Shown: piece by piece, positions 42,825 through 54,074 of the stretch | Layout of the letters: the number at the start of each line of letters is the position of its first letter | Numbering within the stretch: position 1 is the stretch's first letter | From: Taishania sp964580465 | GTDB lineage: Bacteria > Bacteroidota > Bacteroidia > Flavobacteriales_D > Crocinitomicaceae | DNA: 64,000 nucleotides | NCBI GenBank assembly: GCA_964580465.1 | Contig: CAZOKJ010000005.1 | Coordinates: 1 to 64,000 of the forward strand | Direction: 5' to 3' | The notes under the pieces: generated by a model | What the model was told of the DNA's origin: nothing | Database searches by the model: none | The model's input: the letters and a program-made list of their open reading frames with translations, nothing else | Position numbers and translations under genes: made by a program

Positions 42825-45800
42825 ATGAAATTTTTTTACGTACTATTGTTAATCTTATTTATTGTATTTCCTACAAGCGTTTTTTCGCAATGTACTGCTA
42901 ACGCTGGTATAAATGATACTATTTGTGCTGGAGGTTCCGTTACTTTAGGTGGTTCATCTACTGGAACTGCTCCAATCAGTTATTCTTGGTTGCCTACGAC
43001 GAATTTAAGTTGTACCAACTGCCCAAATCCGGTAGCAACTCCAGCAGCAACTACAACTTATCAATTAACGATCACTGATGATAATGGTTGTATTTCAACT
43101 AGCAATGTTACTATTGTTGTAAATCCTTTGCCAAATTCTGGATTTACATTCTCGGCAAATAATGTTTGTGCTAATTTACCTATCACTTTTTCAGCTAATT
43201 CAATTGTGCCAGGGTATACTTATTCATGGAATTTTGGAAACCCAGCTTCTGGTGGAAATAACACAGCATCAACTGCAGCAGCTATACATGAATTTGTTTC
43301 GTATGGAACAGGAAGTACTACTTATACAGTAACTTTAACTGTAACAACTCCTCAAGGTTGTCAAACAACAACAACGCAAACAGTTACTATTAAAAACTTA
43401 GCTCAAGCCACACTAATGGATCCAATTGCCAATTTTAAAAATTGTGATGGGACGAATTATGATATGACAATTTATGATGCAACACCCTATGCAGGTTCAA
43501 ATTATCAAATTATTTGGGGGGATGGAACTGCAAATTATTCAAGTGCTACAGCGCCAGCTGGTGTCACGCATTCTTATGTCATTCAAGATATTTTTGATAT
43601 GTACTACATAGTTACTGGTACAAATGGTTGTAATGATACTACTCAATATGTTGTTTCAAATATTACAAACCCTGCAATTGGAGCAGCAAACCCTGGATCT
43701 ACTACGGGGTGTGGACCATTGACATTGTGTTTCCCATTGTCTAACTATAGCGCTAATCACCATTCAACAATTTATATTGTGGACTATGGAGATAATACAC
43801 CTGTTGACACGTTTACCCATGCAGCATTACCCCCACAAATTTGTCATACTTATACAACTACTTCTTGTGGCAAACCTGGTAATGCTTTTACTTTTGAAAT
43901 TAAAGCAATCAATCAATGCGATATTTCAACAACTACTGTTACACCAATTCGTATTTATACAGGCCCTCAACCTGAATTTTCTAATCCTCCTCGAGCTTGT
44001 GTAAATACTTCTGTTACTTTTACCAATAACACAATCTCAGGTTCGAATAACTCATGCTCGGCTAGTACTATTTATACTTGGAATTTTGGGGATGGCACTC
44101 CTAATTTTGTAACCCCAATTAAAAATAATCCAACTCATATTTATACCTTGCCTGGAACTTATACAGTTACCTTGAGTGCTCAAAATACATGTGGAACTTT
44201 TTCTGTGACTCATACTATTTGTATTGAGGCTGCGCCTAATCCTAAATACGATATTACCCCTTTAACAAGTTGTGTGCCATTTAATGCTGTTGTAACAAAT
44301 AATAGTGATACAACAGATATGTGTCAATTTACATTTAATTGGCAATTATTGAATTTTTCATCAAGTTGTCAATCTACCCAAAACTTTAGTTTTGACAATG
44401 GAACAACTGCCACAACTTGGAACCCTCAATTCTTGTATGAATCAGCTGGTGATTATACCATGCGTTTATCGATTACGAATTCATGTGGTACTTTTTTTAA
44501 GGATACGATTGTAAAAGGTTTGGATGTTCCAAGAATTACACTTGCGCCTTTAGATTCCATTTGTTTGGGTAATTCTGTAACACCTATTTTAACAGTGAAT
44601 GACTGTTACGATCCAATAAATGCATACTCGTGGACGTTTAATTCAGGTGTTCCTGCAACTTCTTCTTTGGCAAACCCTGGTGCAATAACATATAATGTGT
44701 CTGGTACTTTTCCAATTACAGTTCAAGTTACAAATATCTGTGGAAGTGTAGATTCAACGAAATTGGTTACTGTCTTTAATCCGCCAGTTGCTGACGCTGG
44801 TCCCGATGTTTCCTATTGTTCTGGAGGTAGTGCTATATTAGGTGGTGCAACAGCTGTGACAGGAGTAACATATCAATGGTCGCCAACAACAAATTTAACT
44901 CCAACCAATCAACCTTCAGCAACAGCTAATCCAACAAATACAGGTGATACACCAGTTGTAATTCAGTATGTGCTTACAGCTTCAACGGCAAGTACTTGCT
45001 TGGATAGAGATACAGTAAATGTAACGGTTAACCCGTTGCCACATCTAACAGTAAATAACCCAACTATTTGTCAAGATGATGTTGCACAGATAACTGTAAC
45101 AACAACAACTACCCCAATGAATTATTTATGGAATACTAATCCAGATCTTTCTTGTACAACTTGTGATAATCCAACTGCAAGTCCTGCAACAACTTCAACA
45201 TATACTGTGGTTGCAACAAATCAATATGGTTGTGTTGATTCTATTCAAAGCACAATTACAGTAAACCCATTGCCAGTTGTGAATGCTGGAGCAGACCAAA
45301 CAGTTTGTGACCAACCCATTCNNNNNNNNNNNNNNNNNNNNNNNNNNNNNNNNNNNNNNNNNNNNNNNNNNNNNNNNNNNNNNNNNNNNNNNNNNNNNNN
45401 NNNNNNNNNNNNNNNNNNNNNCGACAGCACAAGGATGTTCATCTACTGCAACGTCAACTGTAACTGTAAATCCATTGCCAGTTGTGAATGCTGGAGCAGA
45501 CCAAACAGTTTGTGACCAACCCATTCCATTCAACTTGACCGGAACACCGGCAGGTGGAATTTGGTCAGGTAGTGCGAACGTTACAACAGCTGGAACATTT
45601 ACACCAAACGGACCAGAAGTAGCAACATTGATCTATAGCTATACAGATCCAGTAACAAGCTGTACGAATACTGATACAATGGTTGTAACGGTTCAACCAC
45701 CAGTTACACCGACGTTTAATCCAACTGATTCATTGTGTTTGAACGATGGAATTGTTAATTTGAATACGATTTATGCGCCAAGTCACGCTGGAGGTACATG

Positions 45801-48800
45801 GTCAGGAGCAGGAGTAACTTCTCCAAACTTTAACTCATTAACAGCTGGAGTTGGTTCACACACGTTGACTTATACTTATGGTACAGGGACATGCTTGGTA
45901 ACACCAACAGTTAATATCATTGTTCATCCAAATCCAACAATTACTGTAACAAGTGGAACGATTTGTGTAAATGATACGCTTTCATTGAGTGTGAGTGGAG
46001 CAGGAGTTGGCGGTTCATACTCTTGGACACCAAATACAGCATTATCATGTGACAACTGTGATAATCCTCAGGCCAATCCAACTTCAACCACAAATTACAC
46101 CGTAATAGGAACGACAGCACAAGGATGTTCATCTACTGCAACGTCAACTGTAACTGTAAATCCATTACCAATTGTTAATGCTGGTGCTGATACCACATTG
46201 TGTAACCAACCTATTGGAGTTCAGTTTAGCGGCTCTCCAGTTGGTGGCACATGGTCGGGCACAGGTGTTACATCAACAGGATTATTCACCCCAACAGGTT
46301 CAGGAACATATTCATTAACTTATACCTATACAATTGGTGTAACTGGTTGTACAGATTCTGACACAAAAATTGTTACAGTTGTTGACCCTACAGTTGCGAA
46401 TGCTGGTCCTGATAGAGAAATATGTATTGACAATACTGCTGTTCCAGTGATTGGTACACCGGCGAGTGGAACGTGGACAGGGACAGGTGTTACACCAACA
46501 GGAAACTTCTCAATTGCAACTGCTGGTACATTTGAATTAGTGTTTTCCAATGGACAAGGAAACTGTTTAACAAGAGATACTATGTATTTCACAGTTCATC
46601 CATTGCCGATAGTAAATGCAGGAAATGATTTTGATATTTGCGTTAGTGCAAGTGATACAACTTTGGTAGCAACTCCAACTGGAGGAACTTATTCAGGGGT
46701 AGGAGTAACTAATGCTGCTCTTGGTGTATTTAATCCAACAACAGCAGGAGTTGGCACTCATACAATTACTTATACTTATACAGATCCTACAACAACATGT
46801 ACAAATAAAGATAGTATAGTTGCATCAGTTCGTCCACTTCCAGTAGTTGATTTTACTGTTGCTCCAATTGTTTGTTTAAATGCCAGTGTGCCATTTACGA
46901 ATAACAGTACATTGGTGAATCAATCTCATTGGGATTTTGGTGATGGAACAACTTCGACAAGTTTAAATCCAACACATACATATACAGCTTCTGGAACATA
47001 TCAGGTGAAATTAATAGTAACTAGTCAATATGGATGCCAAGATTCAATTACTAAATTGTTGGATGTTTATGTGCCACCTGTAGCTGATTTTACAGTAACA
47101 CCTGATTCACTTTGTGGACCTCTAACAGCAGTGTTTACGAATAATTCTACCGGCCCGTCACTGTCATTTGCATGGGATTTTGGAAATGGAACAACTTCAA
47201 CACAACAAAACCCACCATCTGTAGTCTATCCAGCAGGAATTTTAGCCGATACAACATATACAATTACACTTACAGTTACCAATTTCTGTGGTGTTGTGAC
47301 AGCACAAAATAATGTGATAGTAATGCCAAAACCAGTGGCTGTTTTTGGAACGGATTTGAATTCTTTCTGTTCACCTTGGACACCAGATTTTGCTAATACA
47401 AGTTATGGTTTACCAGATACGTATTCGTGGGATTTCGGAAATGGAACAACATCTACAACTTCTGCCGCACATTTTCAACTTCCAACTTATACAACAGGAA
47501 ATGATACAACATCTTATACGATTTCTCTTGTTGTAACAAATGAATGTGGTTCAGATATAGCTCAACATACAATCACCGTATTGCCGAATACAGTTAACTC
47601 TTTCTTTAATACATCGACGCTTGAAGGCTGTGAAAATATGTCTGTAGATTTTACACAATATACTCTTGGAAGCACAAATTATCATTGGGATTTTGGAGAT
47701 GGCAATACTTCTACAGATTATAGTCCTTCACACGTGTTTACTCAAGCGGGCACTTTTACTGTTTCATTAATGGTAACTAATGGATGTAGTTTTGATACTT
47801 CTTCTGTAGCAATAACTGTTCATCCTTCTCCAAATATGGATTTTATTTTTCAGCCAGATTCAGTTTGTTCCTTATCACCAATTCATTTTATTAATCAATC
47901 AGATCTATTAGCAAATTATCATTGGGATTTTGGAGATGGACAAACTTCCAATTTAACGAATCCTTCTCATACTTATTTAGCGTCTGGTAATTATACAGTA
48001 ACCTTGAGCGGAACATCAGCTGATGGTTATTGTACTGCCTCAACAACAGAGGTTGTTCACATCAATGCTCCACCAACAGCAGCGTTTGATTTGAATCCTC
48101 AAATTGGTTGTGTCCCATTAGATGTGCAATTTACCAATCAAAGTACAGGTTATGCCTATTCTTACTGGGATTTTGGAGATGGTAACACTTCTGTGAACAC
48201 AAATCCTTTGCATGTTTATACTCAACCTGGAACATATACCGTTAAATTGATTGTTCAAGGATTAAATGGCTGTTCAGATACGATTGCTAAGTTTGTTAAT
48301 GTGAATCCTGTTCCAGTAGCAGCATTTTCGTATCAACCTACAGGTACTATTTGTGGACCAAATAGTTTAGCAGAATTTACCAATGCTTCAACAGGAGCAG
48401 TAGGTTATGAATGGAGTTTTGGCGATGGAGGTGTGTCTAATTTAACAAATCCAAATTATACCTACATGACTGCTGGTACATTTACGATTCAACTAATTGC
48501 ATCTAATCAATTTGGTTGTAAAGATACGGCTGTTCAGCAGATTACCATTCATCAAACTCCTGTAGCAAATTTTGATTTGCCTTCAGTGTTAGGGTGCCAA
48601 AATGCTGCAATTCCTTTTACGTCAACAAGTCAATTTGCAAATGATGTAATTTGGAATTTTGGAGACGGTACAACTGCTACTGGTCATTCAGTTTTACATA
48701 CTTATGAAAATGTAGGTTTCTATACCGTTAGTATCGTTGTAATCGGCTCTGGAGGATGTTCAGATACAATGGTGTTAAACACTCCTATTGATATTCAAAC

Positions 48801-49371
48801 TTCTCCTGTTGCCAATTTTGCTTATGAAACAACGATTGAAAACATAACAAATGGAACAGTTATTTTTACGAATCAATCTGTTAATTATGCCACATCATGG
48901 TGGGATTTTGGAAATGGTGAAAGCTCAACGGAAAATAGTCCTGTTCACAATTATTATGAACATTCAGACTACTATGTGATGCTTGTAGTGACCAATGTAA
49001 ATGGATGTACTGATACTATAACAAAAGTGATTAAAAATCCATTGCTACAAGGTTTATATGTTCCAAATGCTGTTTATCCTGGTCACGGAAGTCAAGGGGT
49101 GTCTCATTTCTTACCAAAAGGAATTGGTTTGAAAGATTATCACATACAAATTTATGATGATTGGGGTAACTTAATCTGGGAGTCAACTTTGTTAGATGAT
49201 TTAGGCCGACCAGTAGAAGCTTGGGACGCAACCTATAGAGGTGAGCCAGTTCAACAAGATGCTTATGTCTGGAAAATTACAGCAACTTTCTTGGATGAAA
49301 GCATTTGGGAAGGGAAAGAATATCCAAAAGGAAAGGTAAAAAAATCAGGAACTGTTACGGTAATAAGATAA
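42825..49371 (+). CDS. Giant PKD-repeat surface protein, T9SS type B, crossing an assembly gap
   Basis: Signal peptide MKFFYVLLLILFIVFPTSVFSQ opens a protein broken only by 100 N at 45322-45421. The left part is in frame with 42825 and the right part with 49371, one register apart, which a gap length divisible by three would reconcile. Content: Ig-like SPPCGG modules (VNAGADQTVCDQPI, GGTWSGTGV), then at least nine PKD domains in the second half (HWDFGDGTTSTSLNPTHTY-type), and the gliding-motility-associated C-terminal domain (LYVPNAVYPGHGSQGV ... SGTVTVIR). If one repeat unit is missing the protein has about 2343 residues. A PorP/SprF gene follows by 4 bp, the usual cargo/barrel pairing. Probably an adhesin; ligand unknown. 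Confidence 0.85.
45267..46168 (+). repeat. 690-bp internal repeat split by the assembly gap
   Basis: CCATTGCCAGTTGTGAATGC and the next 35 bases occur at 45267-45321 and identically at 45472-45526. CGACAGCACAAGGATGTTCA and following bases occur at 45422 and at 46112, exactly 690 bp apart with about one mismatch in 58. The gap therefore falls inside near-identical tandem copies of a 690-bp (230-codon) unit. Confidence 0.85.
45322..45421. other. Assembly gap (100 N)
   Basis: A fixed-size run of 100 N. Given the 690-bp repeat, one missing copy predicts a true length of 585 bp, or 585 plus multiples of 690. Confidence 0.95.
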
Positions 49372-49375
49372 GAGT

Positions 49376-50419
49376 ATGAAAAAGATATTGTTTTTATTAT
49401 TTATATTGTTTGGTTGGAATGTTGCCATAGCGCAAGATCCTAATTTTTCACAATTTTACAACAATCCGGTTTATTACAATCCTGGAATGGTTGCACTTAA
49501 TAGTGGTTATTCTGTTAAATTACATGCACGCAATTTGTGGGCACCTATTCCTGGAAGATTCAATACATTCGCGGCATCATTTGAAGGACAAATTATTCCA
49601 AAGTTAGCAATGGCTGTTAACGCATACACAGATGTTGCAGGTGAAGCAATGCTACGTTCTTCTGGCGCGTACTTAACCTATGCTTATCGACCTGTAGAAA
49701 TGAAAAATTTCATGTTGCAGGTAGGTGTAAATGGCGGAATCATTAACAAGTTTATTGATTGGTCAAAATTGCGTTTTTCTGATAATTACCATGAAATACA
49801 GGGAGAAGTAGGAACGTCGGCTTTTATCGCACCTAGCTATGTAAGCACAACTTATGCTGATTTTGGTTCTGGTTTGGTTGTTAGATTTAATCATGAAGCT
49901 AGTAAATACAGCGGTTATAGAAAATTGATGGCTACATTTGGATTTTCTGCAATGCACTTGACACAACCTAAAGAAGGTTTGCTTTTGGGCGGGAAACTCC
50001 CAATTAAAATGGTTGGATCTTTTAATTTAGCTGTATTGGTTAATGAAACAATTATTACACCAGCTGTCATTTATGAAAAACAAAATAAATTCCAAACAGC
50101 AACTATTGGTTTTTCTGTTGTTCAAAGACCTATTGTCGTAGGAGCATGGATACGCAATGAAGGTTTGTTTGATAGGGCTTATAAGTTTGATTCATTTATA
50201 TTGAACTTGGGTGTTTTCATACCAACAAGAACGGAACAAACATTAAAGCTAATGTACAGTGTTGATTTTACCATTTCACAATTGCGTTCTTCTTCCTTTG
50301 GTTCACATGAGTTATCGTTGATTTATGACTGGGATAATCGATTTATGTCTCAGAAGTTTAGAATGAAACGAAGTAAAAAACGCAGTTACCAATGTCCAAA
50401 AGATTTTATGGGAATTTAA
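49376..50419 (+). CDS. PorP/SprF family outer-membrane protein
   Basis: Signal peptide MKKILFLLFILFGWNVAIAQ followed by the family opening DPNFSQFYNNPVYYNPGMVA, then barrel strands rich in aromatic residues. The 347 residues are typical. It begins 4 bp after the stop of the giant PKD gene, so the two form a cargo-plus-barrel operon; SprF is needed for SprB surface display in Flavobacterium johnsoniae (established), so this protein probably presents the preceding adhesin. It differs from the PorP/SprF at 37669, which is paired with an OmpA-like protein. A TIR-bearing element begins 2 bp after its stop. Confidence 0.92.
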   Translation: MKKILFLLFILFGWNVAIAQDPNFSQFYNNPVYYNPGMVALNSGYSVKLHARNLWAPIPGRFNTFAASFEGQIIPKLAMAVNAYTDVAGEAMLRSSGAYLTYAYRPVEMKNFMLQVGVNGGIINKFIDWSKLRFSDNYHEIQGEVGTSAFIAPSYVSTTYADFGSGLVVRFNHEASKYSGYRKLMATFGFSAMHLTQPKEGLLLGGKLPIKMVGSFNLAVLVNETIITPAVIYEKQNKFQTATIGFSVVQRPIVVGAWIRNEGLFDRAYKFDSFILNLGVFIPTRTEQTLKLMYSVDFTISQLRSSSFGSHELSLIYDWDNRFMSQKFRMKRSKKRSYQCPKDFMGI

Positions 50420-50420
50420 T

Positions 50421-50763
50421 CTACTAACCTGAGTTCGATTGTAAAATTAACATTCAGATTACCTTTGGTGCTATTTCGTGGTGATTTAAAAAACTGTTAG
50501 TCAAGGCGTTTGTTTGAAAATTTAGCGTGCTAAATTGAAAAGAAACAACGCAGAACACGCAGTCTCACCGAAGGTAATAACGGTTTTTTAGGCAAAGTAA
50601 AATAATACTCCGCAGATAAACAGCACCACGAAGTAGCATCGCAGATAATCTACATCATAAAGCAACCTCAATGTATCCCGATACATTTTCGTTGCTTTAT
50701 ATCGTATCTCACTGTTTATTAGCGGTCTAAATGCAATTTTATTAATCGAACTCCGGTTACTAG
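50421..50763. repeat. MITE-like non-coding element with 20-bp terminal inverted repeats
   Basis: Ends CTACTAACCTGAGTTCGATT (50421-50440) and, reverse-complemented, CTAGTAACCGGAGTTCGATT (50744-50763) match at 18 of 20 positions, and pairing continues inward through TAAAATT with one gap. The 300-bp interior has no open frame of note but contains a hairpin (AATGTATC/GATACATT near 50670-50687) and the words CACCGAAGGTAATAACGG and CTCCGCAGAT. No target duplication is clear. It fills the gap between the PorP/SprF gene and the HAD gene. Confidence 0.7.
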
Positions 50764-50838
50764 CTATATTTATCTATTTTTTAGTTAAAGAAATAATGCA
50801 CTTGAATACTGTCTTGAGCGGTTTGAGATAAAACAAAA

Positions 50839-50867
50839 TTGCCTCCTACAAATTTTCCCTATCTTTG
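50839..50867 (+). promoter_or_regulatory. Promoter for the HAD phosphatase gene
   Basis: TTG (50839-50841) and perfect TATCTTTG (50860-50867) are 18 bp apart, 17 bp before the ATG. Confidence 0.6.
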
Positions 50868-50884
50868 TCCAAAAACAAAATAGA

Positions 50885-51562
50885 ATGATCAATTACAAGC
50901 AATTCAAAGCTGTTATTTTTGATATGGATGGCGTCTTAATTGACTCTGAACCATTGTGGAAAATTGCCATGGAACAAACGTTTCAAGAAGTAGGATGCAA
51001 CTTGACAAAAAAAGATTTTCAAAAAACAGTTGGCTTGCGCATCGATGAGGTTATTGCTTATTGGTTTCATCATATTGGATGGGAAGGTGTGTCTGCCAAA
51101 GAAGTGGAAGAACGCATTATTAAACGAATGATTAAGTTGATTGAGGAAAATGGGGAACCTCTTCCTGGTGTCATAGAAACAATTGGACTTCTTAAAGAAA
51201 AAGGATTAAGAATTGGCTTGGCTACATCGTCTTATACTATTTTAATTGCAACTGTTCTACGCGTGTTGAGATTGACCGATTCATTTGATTTTGTTCATTC
51301 TGCAGAGCATGAAGAATATGGCAAACCTCACCCAGCTGTATATTTGACTGTTGCCAATAATTTAGGTATCTCCCCAAAAGAATGTTTGGTGGTAGAAGAT
51401 TCTTTGAATGGCATCATTTCTGGTAAAGCAGCTAAAATGACGGTGCTTTGCATACCTGAAAAAACGCATAACCCAGAACCAAAGTTGATTCTTGCTGATG
51501 CTCAAATGGAAACAATGATGGATTTGTATACCGTTTTAAAAATGGATTTAACAGGAATTTAG
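50885..51562 (+). CDS. HAD phosphatase, hexitol/2-deoxyglucose-6-phosphatase-like
   Basis: A cytoplasmic sugar-phosphate phosphatase of the HAD subfamily I with an alpha-helical cap. Motif I FDMDGVLIDSEPLWK (nucleophile Asp at about 13) is followed by the cap (20-85), motif II GLATSSYTILIATVL (about 112-126), the motif III Lys in EYGKPHPAVYL (about 150) and motif IV VVEDSLNGIISGKAA (about 175). The helix pattern and SEPLWKIAMEQTF resemble the HxpB (YniC) group, which acts on hexitol phosphates and 2-deoxyglucose-6-phosphate. The 225 residues are typical. Monocistronic with a good promoter. Exact substrate is not determined by sequence. Confidence 0.88.
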   Translation: MINYKQFKAVIFDMDGVLIDSEPLWKIAMEQTFQEVGCNLTKKDFQKTVGLRIDEVIAYWFHHIGWEGVSAKEVEERIIKRMIKLIEENGEPLPGVIETIGLLKEKGLRIGLATSSYTILIATVLRVLRLTDSFDFVHSAEHEEYGKPHPAVYLTVANNLGISPKECLVVEDSLNGIISGKAAKMTVLCIPEKTHNPEPKLILADAQMETMMDLYTVLKMDLTGI

Positions 51563-51605
51563 CAAATAATCAAGATAACTATTTTTTTATACGGAACTTA
51601 CTTCG

Positions 51606-51613
51606 TAAATTTG
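51606..51613 (+). promoter_or_regulatory. -7 box before ahcY
   Basis: TAAATTTG is a perfect -7 box 28 bp before the ATG; the -33 TTG is not evident. Confidence 0.4.
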
Positions 51614-51641
51614 CACACACAAAAAATTAATTTAGACAATT

Positions 51642-52955
51642 ATGAGCAATACAACCGAAAAGTTAGCTTACAAAGTAAAAGATATTTCTCTAGCAGAATG
51701 GGGAAGAAAAGAAATCAGATTGGCTGAAGCTGAAATGCCAGGCTTGATGTCTTTAAGAGCAGAATATGGTGCTTCTAAACCATTGGCTGGCGCACGCATC
51801 GCAGGATGTTTGCACATGACTATTCAAACTGCTGTTTTAATCGAAACATTGGTTGAATTAGGTGCAGAAGTAACTTGGTCTTCTTGTAATATATTCTCAA
51901 CTCAAGATCATGCTGCAGCAGCTATCGCAGCAGCTGGAATCCCTGTTTATGCTTGGAAAGGAATGAACGAAGAGGAATTTGATTGGTGTATTGAACAAAC
52001 ATTGTTTGCTTTCGAAGGTGGTAAACCTCTAAATATGATCCTTGACGATGGTGGTGACTTGACAAACATGGTGTTTGACCGCTATCCAGAATTAACGAAA
52101 GACATCAAAGGACTTTCTGAAGAAACAACAACTGGTGTTCACCGTTTATACGAAAGAAAGAAAAATGGTACGTTGGTTATGCCAGCTATTAACGTAAATG
52201 ACTCTGTTACAAAATCTAAATTTGACAACAAATACGGTTGTAAAGAATCATTGGTTGACTCTATTCGTCGTGCTACAGATATTATGATGGCTGGTAAAGT
52301 AGCTGTTGTTTGTGGATACGGTGACGTGGGTAAAGGTTCTGCAGCTTCTTTAAGAGGTGCTGGAGCTCGTGTAATTGTTACTGAAATTGACCCAATTTGT
52401 GCATTACAAGCTGCAATGGACGGTTTTGAAGTAAAGAAATTGGATTCAGTTGTTGACAATGTAGATATCGTTGTAACAACAACAGGTAACAAAGATATCG
52501 TTGTTGGTCGCCATTTCGAAAAAATGAAAGACAAAACGATCGTATGTAACATCGGTCACTTTGATAACGAAATTGATATGGCATGGTTGAATAAAAACTA
52601 TGGTCAGACAAAAGTTATTGTGAAGCCACAAGTAGATATTTACACGATTGGTAATAAGGAAGTTATTGTATTGGCTGAAGGACGTTTGGTGAACTTAGGA
52701 TGTGCTACAGGACACCCTTCTTTTGTAATGTCAAACTCTTTTACAAACCAAACATTGGCTCAAATCGAATTGTGGAATAATTCTGCTAATTACGAAAATG
52801 ATGTATACATGTTGCCTAAACATTTGGATGAAAAAGTAGCACGTTTACATTTAGCTAAAATTGGTGTTGAGTTAGAAACGTTAACTGAAGATCAAGCAAA
52901 ATATATCGGTGTAACGGTTGATGGTCCTTACAAAGCGGAGCATTACAGATACTAA
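51642..52955 (+). CDS. ahcY: Adenosylhomocysteinase
   Basis: Hydrolyses S-adenosylhomocysteine to adenosine and homocysteine to recycle the methyl cycle, with bound NAD. Key segments: HMTIQTAVLIETLVELGAEV near residue 65, SSCNIFSTQDHAAAAIA near 85, ILDDGGDLTNM near 135, the catalytic Lys/Asp stretch NVNDSVTKSKFDN near 190, the NAD loop VVCGYGDVGKGSA near 225, and the invariant C-terminal PYKAEHYRY whose Lys and Tyr reach the neighbouring subunit. The 437 residues lack the roughly 40-residue insertion seen in some bacterial types. Followed by a terminator at 52977. Highly confident. Confidence 0.97.
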   Translation: MSNTTEKLAYKVKDISLAEWGRKEIRLAEAEMPGLMSLRAEYGASKPLAGARIAGCLHMTIQTAVLIETLVELGAEVTWSSCNIFSTQDHAAAAIAAAGIPVYAWKGMNEEEFDWCIEQTLFAFEGGKPLNMILDDGGDLTNMVFDRYPELTKDIKGLSEETTTGVHRLYERKKNGTLVMPAINVNDSVTKSKFDNKYGCKESLVDSIRRATDIMMAGKVAVVCGYGDVGKGSAASLRGAGARVIVTEIDPICALQAAMDGFEVKKLDSVVDNVDIVVTTTGNKDIVVGRHFEKMKDKTIVCNIGHFDNEIDMAWLNKNYGQTKVIVKPQVDIYTIGNKEVIVLAEGRLVNLGCATGHPSFVMSNSFTNQTLAQIELWNNSANYENDVYMLPKHLDEKVARLHLAKIGVELETLTEDQAKYIGVTVDGPYKAEHYRY

Positions 52956-52976
52956 GATTAAATATAATTAAAACTT

Positions 52977-53006
52977 AAAGAGTTGCTACGGCAGCTCTTT
53001 TTTTTG
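52977..53006 (+). terminator. Terminator after ahcY
   Basis: AAGAGTTGC pairs with GCAGCTCTT (one G-U pair) around a 4-nt loop, followed by eight T. Confidence 0.8.
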
Positions 53007-53118
53007 TATATGAATTCTGAACGCCAAATCAATGGTGCTTGAACCTGTTAAACATGCTTAAAAATTTGTTTTTAATCTTTTTTTTTCGTTAATTTACCTT
53101 ATATTAAAGACAGAAAAC

Positions 53119-53373
53119 ATGGACAAAACAACTAAAACAGTTTTAGGGATATTGGCTGCAGGTGCGGTTGGTGTTGCTATTGGCATGTTATTAGCTCCAG
53201 ATAAGGGTGAAAACACACGCAAAAAAGTGAAGGATAAGCTAACTGATTTAGGAGATAAGTTGGACGATATCTTGGATGGAATGAAAGAGTCAAGCAGTGA
53301 AGTCTTGGATCAATTAAAAGAAGAATTGGCCAATGCAAAAGATGAATTATCTGCAAAGTCTAACCAAGGTTAA
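53119..53373 (+). CDS. YtxH-domain small membrane protein
   Basis: An 84-residue protein with one N-terminal membrane helix (VLGILAAGAVGVAIGMLLAP) followed directly by the YtxH hallmark DKGENTRKKVKDKLTDLGDK and an amphipathic, probably coiled-coil, tail. Such proteins in Bacteroidota often accompany holin-like and AI-2E transporter genes. It is the first of three genes on the plus strand, 8 bp before the next. Role unknown; general envelope stress proteins of similar form exist. Confidence 0.85.
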   Translation: MDKTTKTVLGILAAGAVGVAIGMLLAPDKGENTRKKVKDKLTDLGDKLDDILDGMKESSSEVLDQLKEELANAKDELSAKSNQG

Positions 53374-53381
53374 ATGTAAAA

Positions 53382-54071
53382 GTGAAAGAAAACAATCCTT
53401 CTTTTAAATCTATTTTTGAGCGGTTGACCATTCATACAAAAGAGTATGTTCAGGCGCAAACTAAGTCCGTACAGTTAGAAGTGTACGAAGGAATCACGAA
53501 CTTGGTTTCTGCTGGAATTAACGCTGTTATCATTGCTGTGATGTCGCTTTTTGTTTTGTTCTTTGTGAACATAGGCGTAGCCCATTTAATAGGTGAGTGG
53601 CTGGGAAAAACTAGCTTAGGTTATTTGGCTGTTGCAGGTTTTTATTTGCTTTTGTTAATCGTGTTTTTACTTGCCAATAAACGTGCAAAGAAAACCAATC
53701 GAGTTAAAAATGCAATTTTAAAACAAGTGTCTAAAAATCACACTAATTTCGAAGAACTTTTAGCTGAACAAAAGACTGTTTCTTTAGAAAAAGACACAGC
53801 GTTGGAAGCTATTCAATTAGAAGTTGAAACCTTAAAAGTAAAAGTTTATGGCGATGAATCAGAGGAAATAGAAGAAGAAGAACGATCTTTCTTTTCGCGA
53901 CCTTTGTTAATGTCAGTGTATGATTTTGCTTTGAGAAGATTGATTTTCAAACGAAAAACAGGTTTTTCATCCAAATTTAGACCTTTATTTACCCAACTAT
54001 TAGTGGAAACAACATTGTTTTCAGAAAAGAAAATTAAACAAATTTTTCAACGATCTGAAAAAGATAATTAA
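53382..54071 (+). CDS. Phage holin superfamily-like membrane protein
   Basis: A 229-residue protein starting at a GTG codon, placed 8 bp after the YtxH gene. Two membrane helices at about residues 45-70 and 80-105 (VIIAVMSLFVLFFVNIGVAH, LAVAGFYLLLLIVFLLANKR) match the DUF1469/holin-X hairpin. The remaining 120 residues are charged and contain a Lys/Glu helical part with the acidic DESEEIEEEERSFF. DUF1469 members are not true phage holins and probably act as small envelope proteins. Only 3 bp separate it from the AI-2E gene, so the three genes are co-transcribed. Confidence 0.75.
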   Translation: MKENNPSFKSIFERLTIHTKEYVQAQTKSVQLEVYEGITNLVSAGINAVIIAVMSLFVLFFVNIGVAHLIGEWLGKTSLGYLAVAGFYLLLLIVFLLANKRAKKTNRVKNAILKQVSKNHTNFEELLAEQKTVSLEKDTALEAIQLEVETLKVKVYGDESEEIEEEERSFFSRPLLMSVYDFALRRLIFKRKTGFSSKFRPLFTQLLVETTLFSEKKIKQIFQRSEKDN

Positions 54072-54074
54072 CGA

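Noticed and set aside
45283..49371. Separate gene starting at 45283
   Set aside because: The ATG lies inside the upstream gene's repeat and before the N run; both halves share one repeat array and only the gap separates the frames.
50421..50763. Remnant of a transposase gene
   Set aside because: No open frame or transposase-like motif of useful length is present between the inverted repeats.
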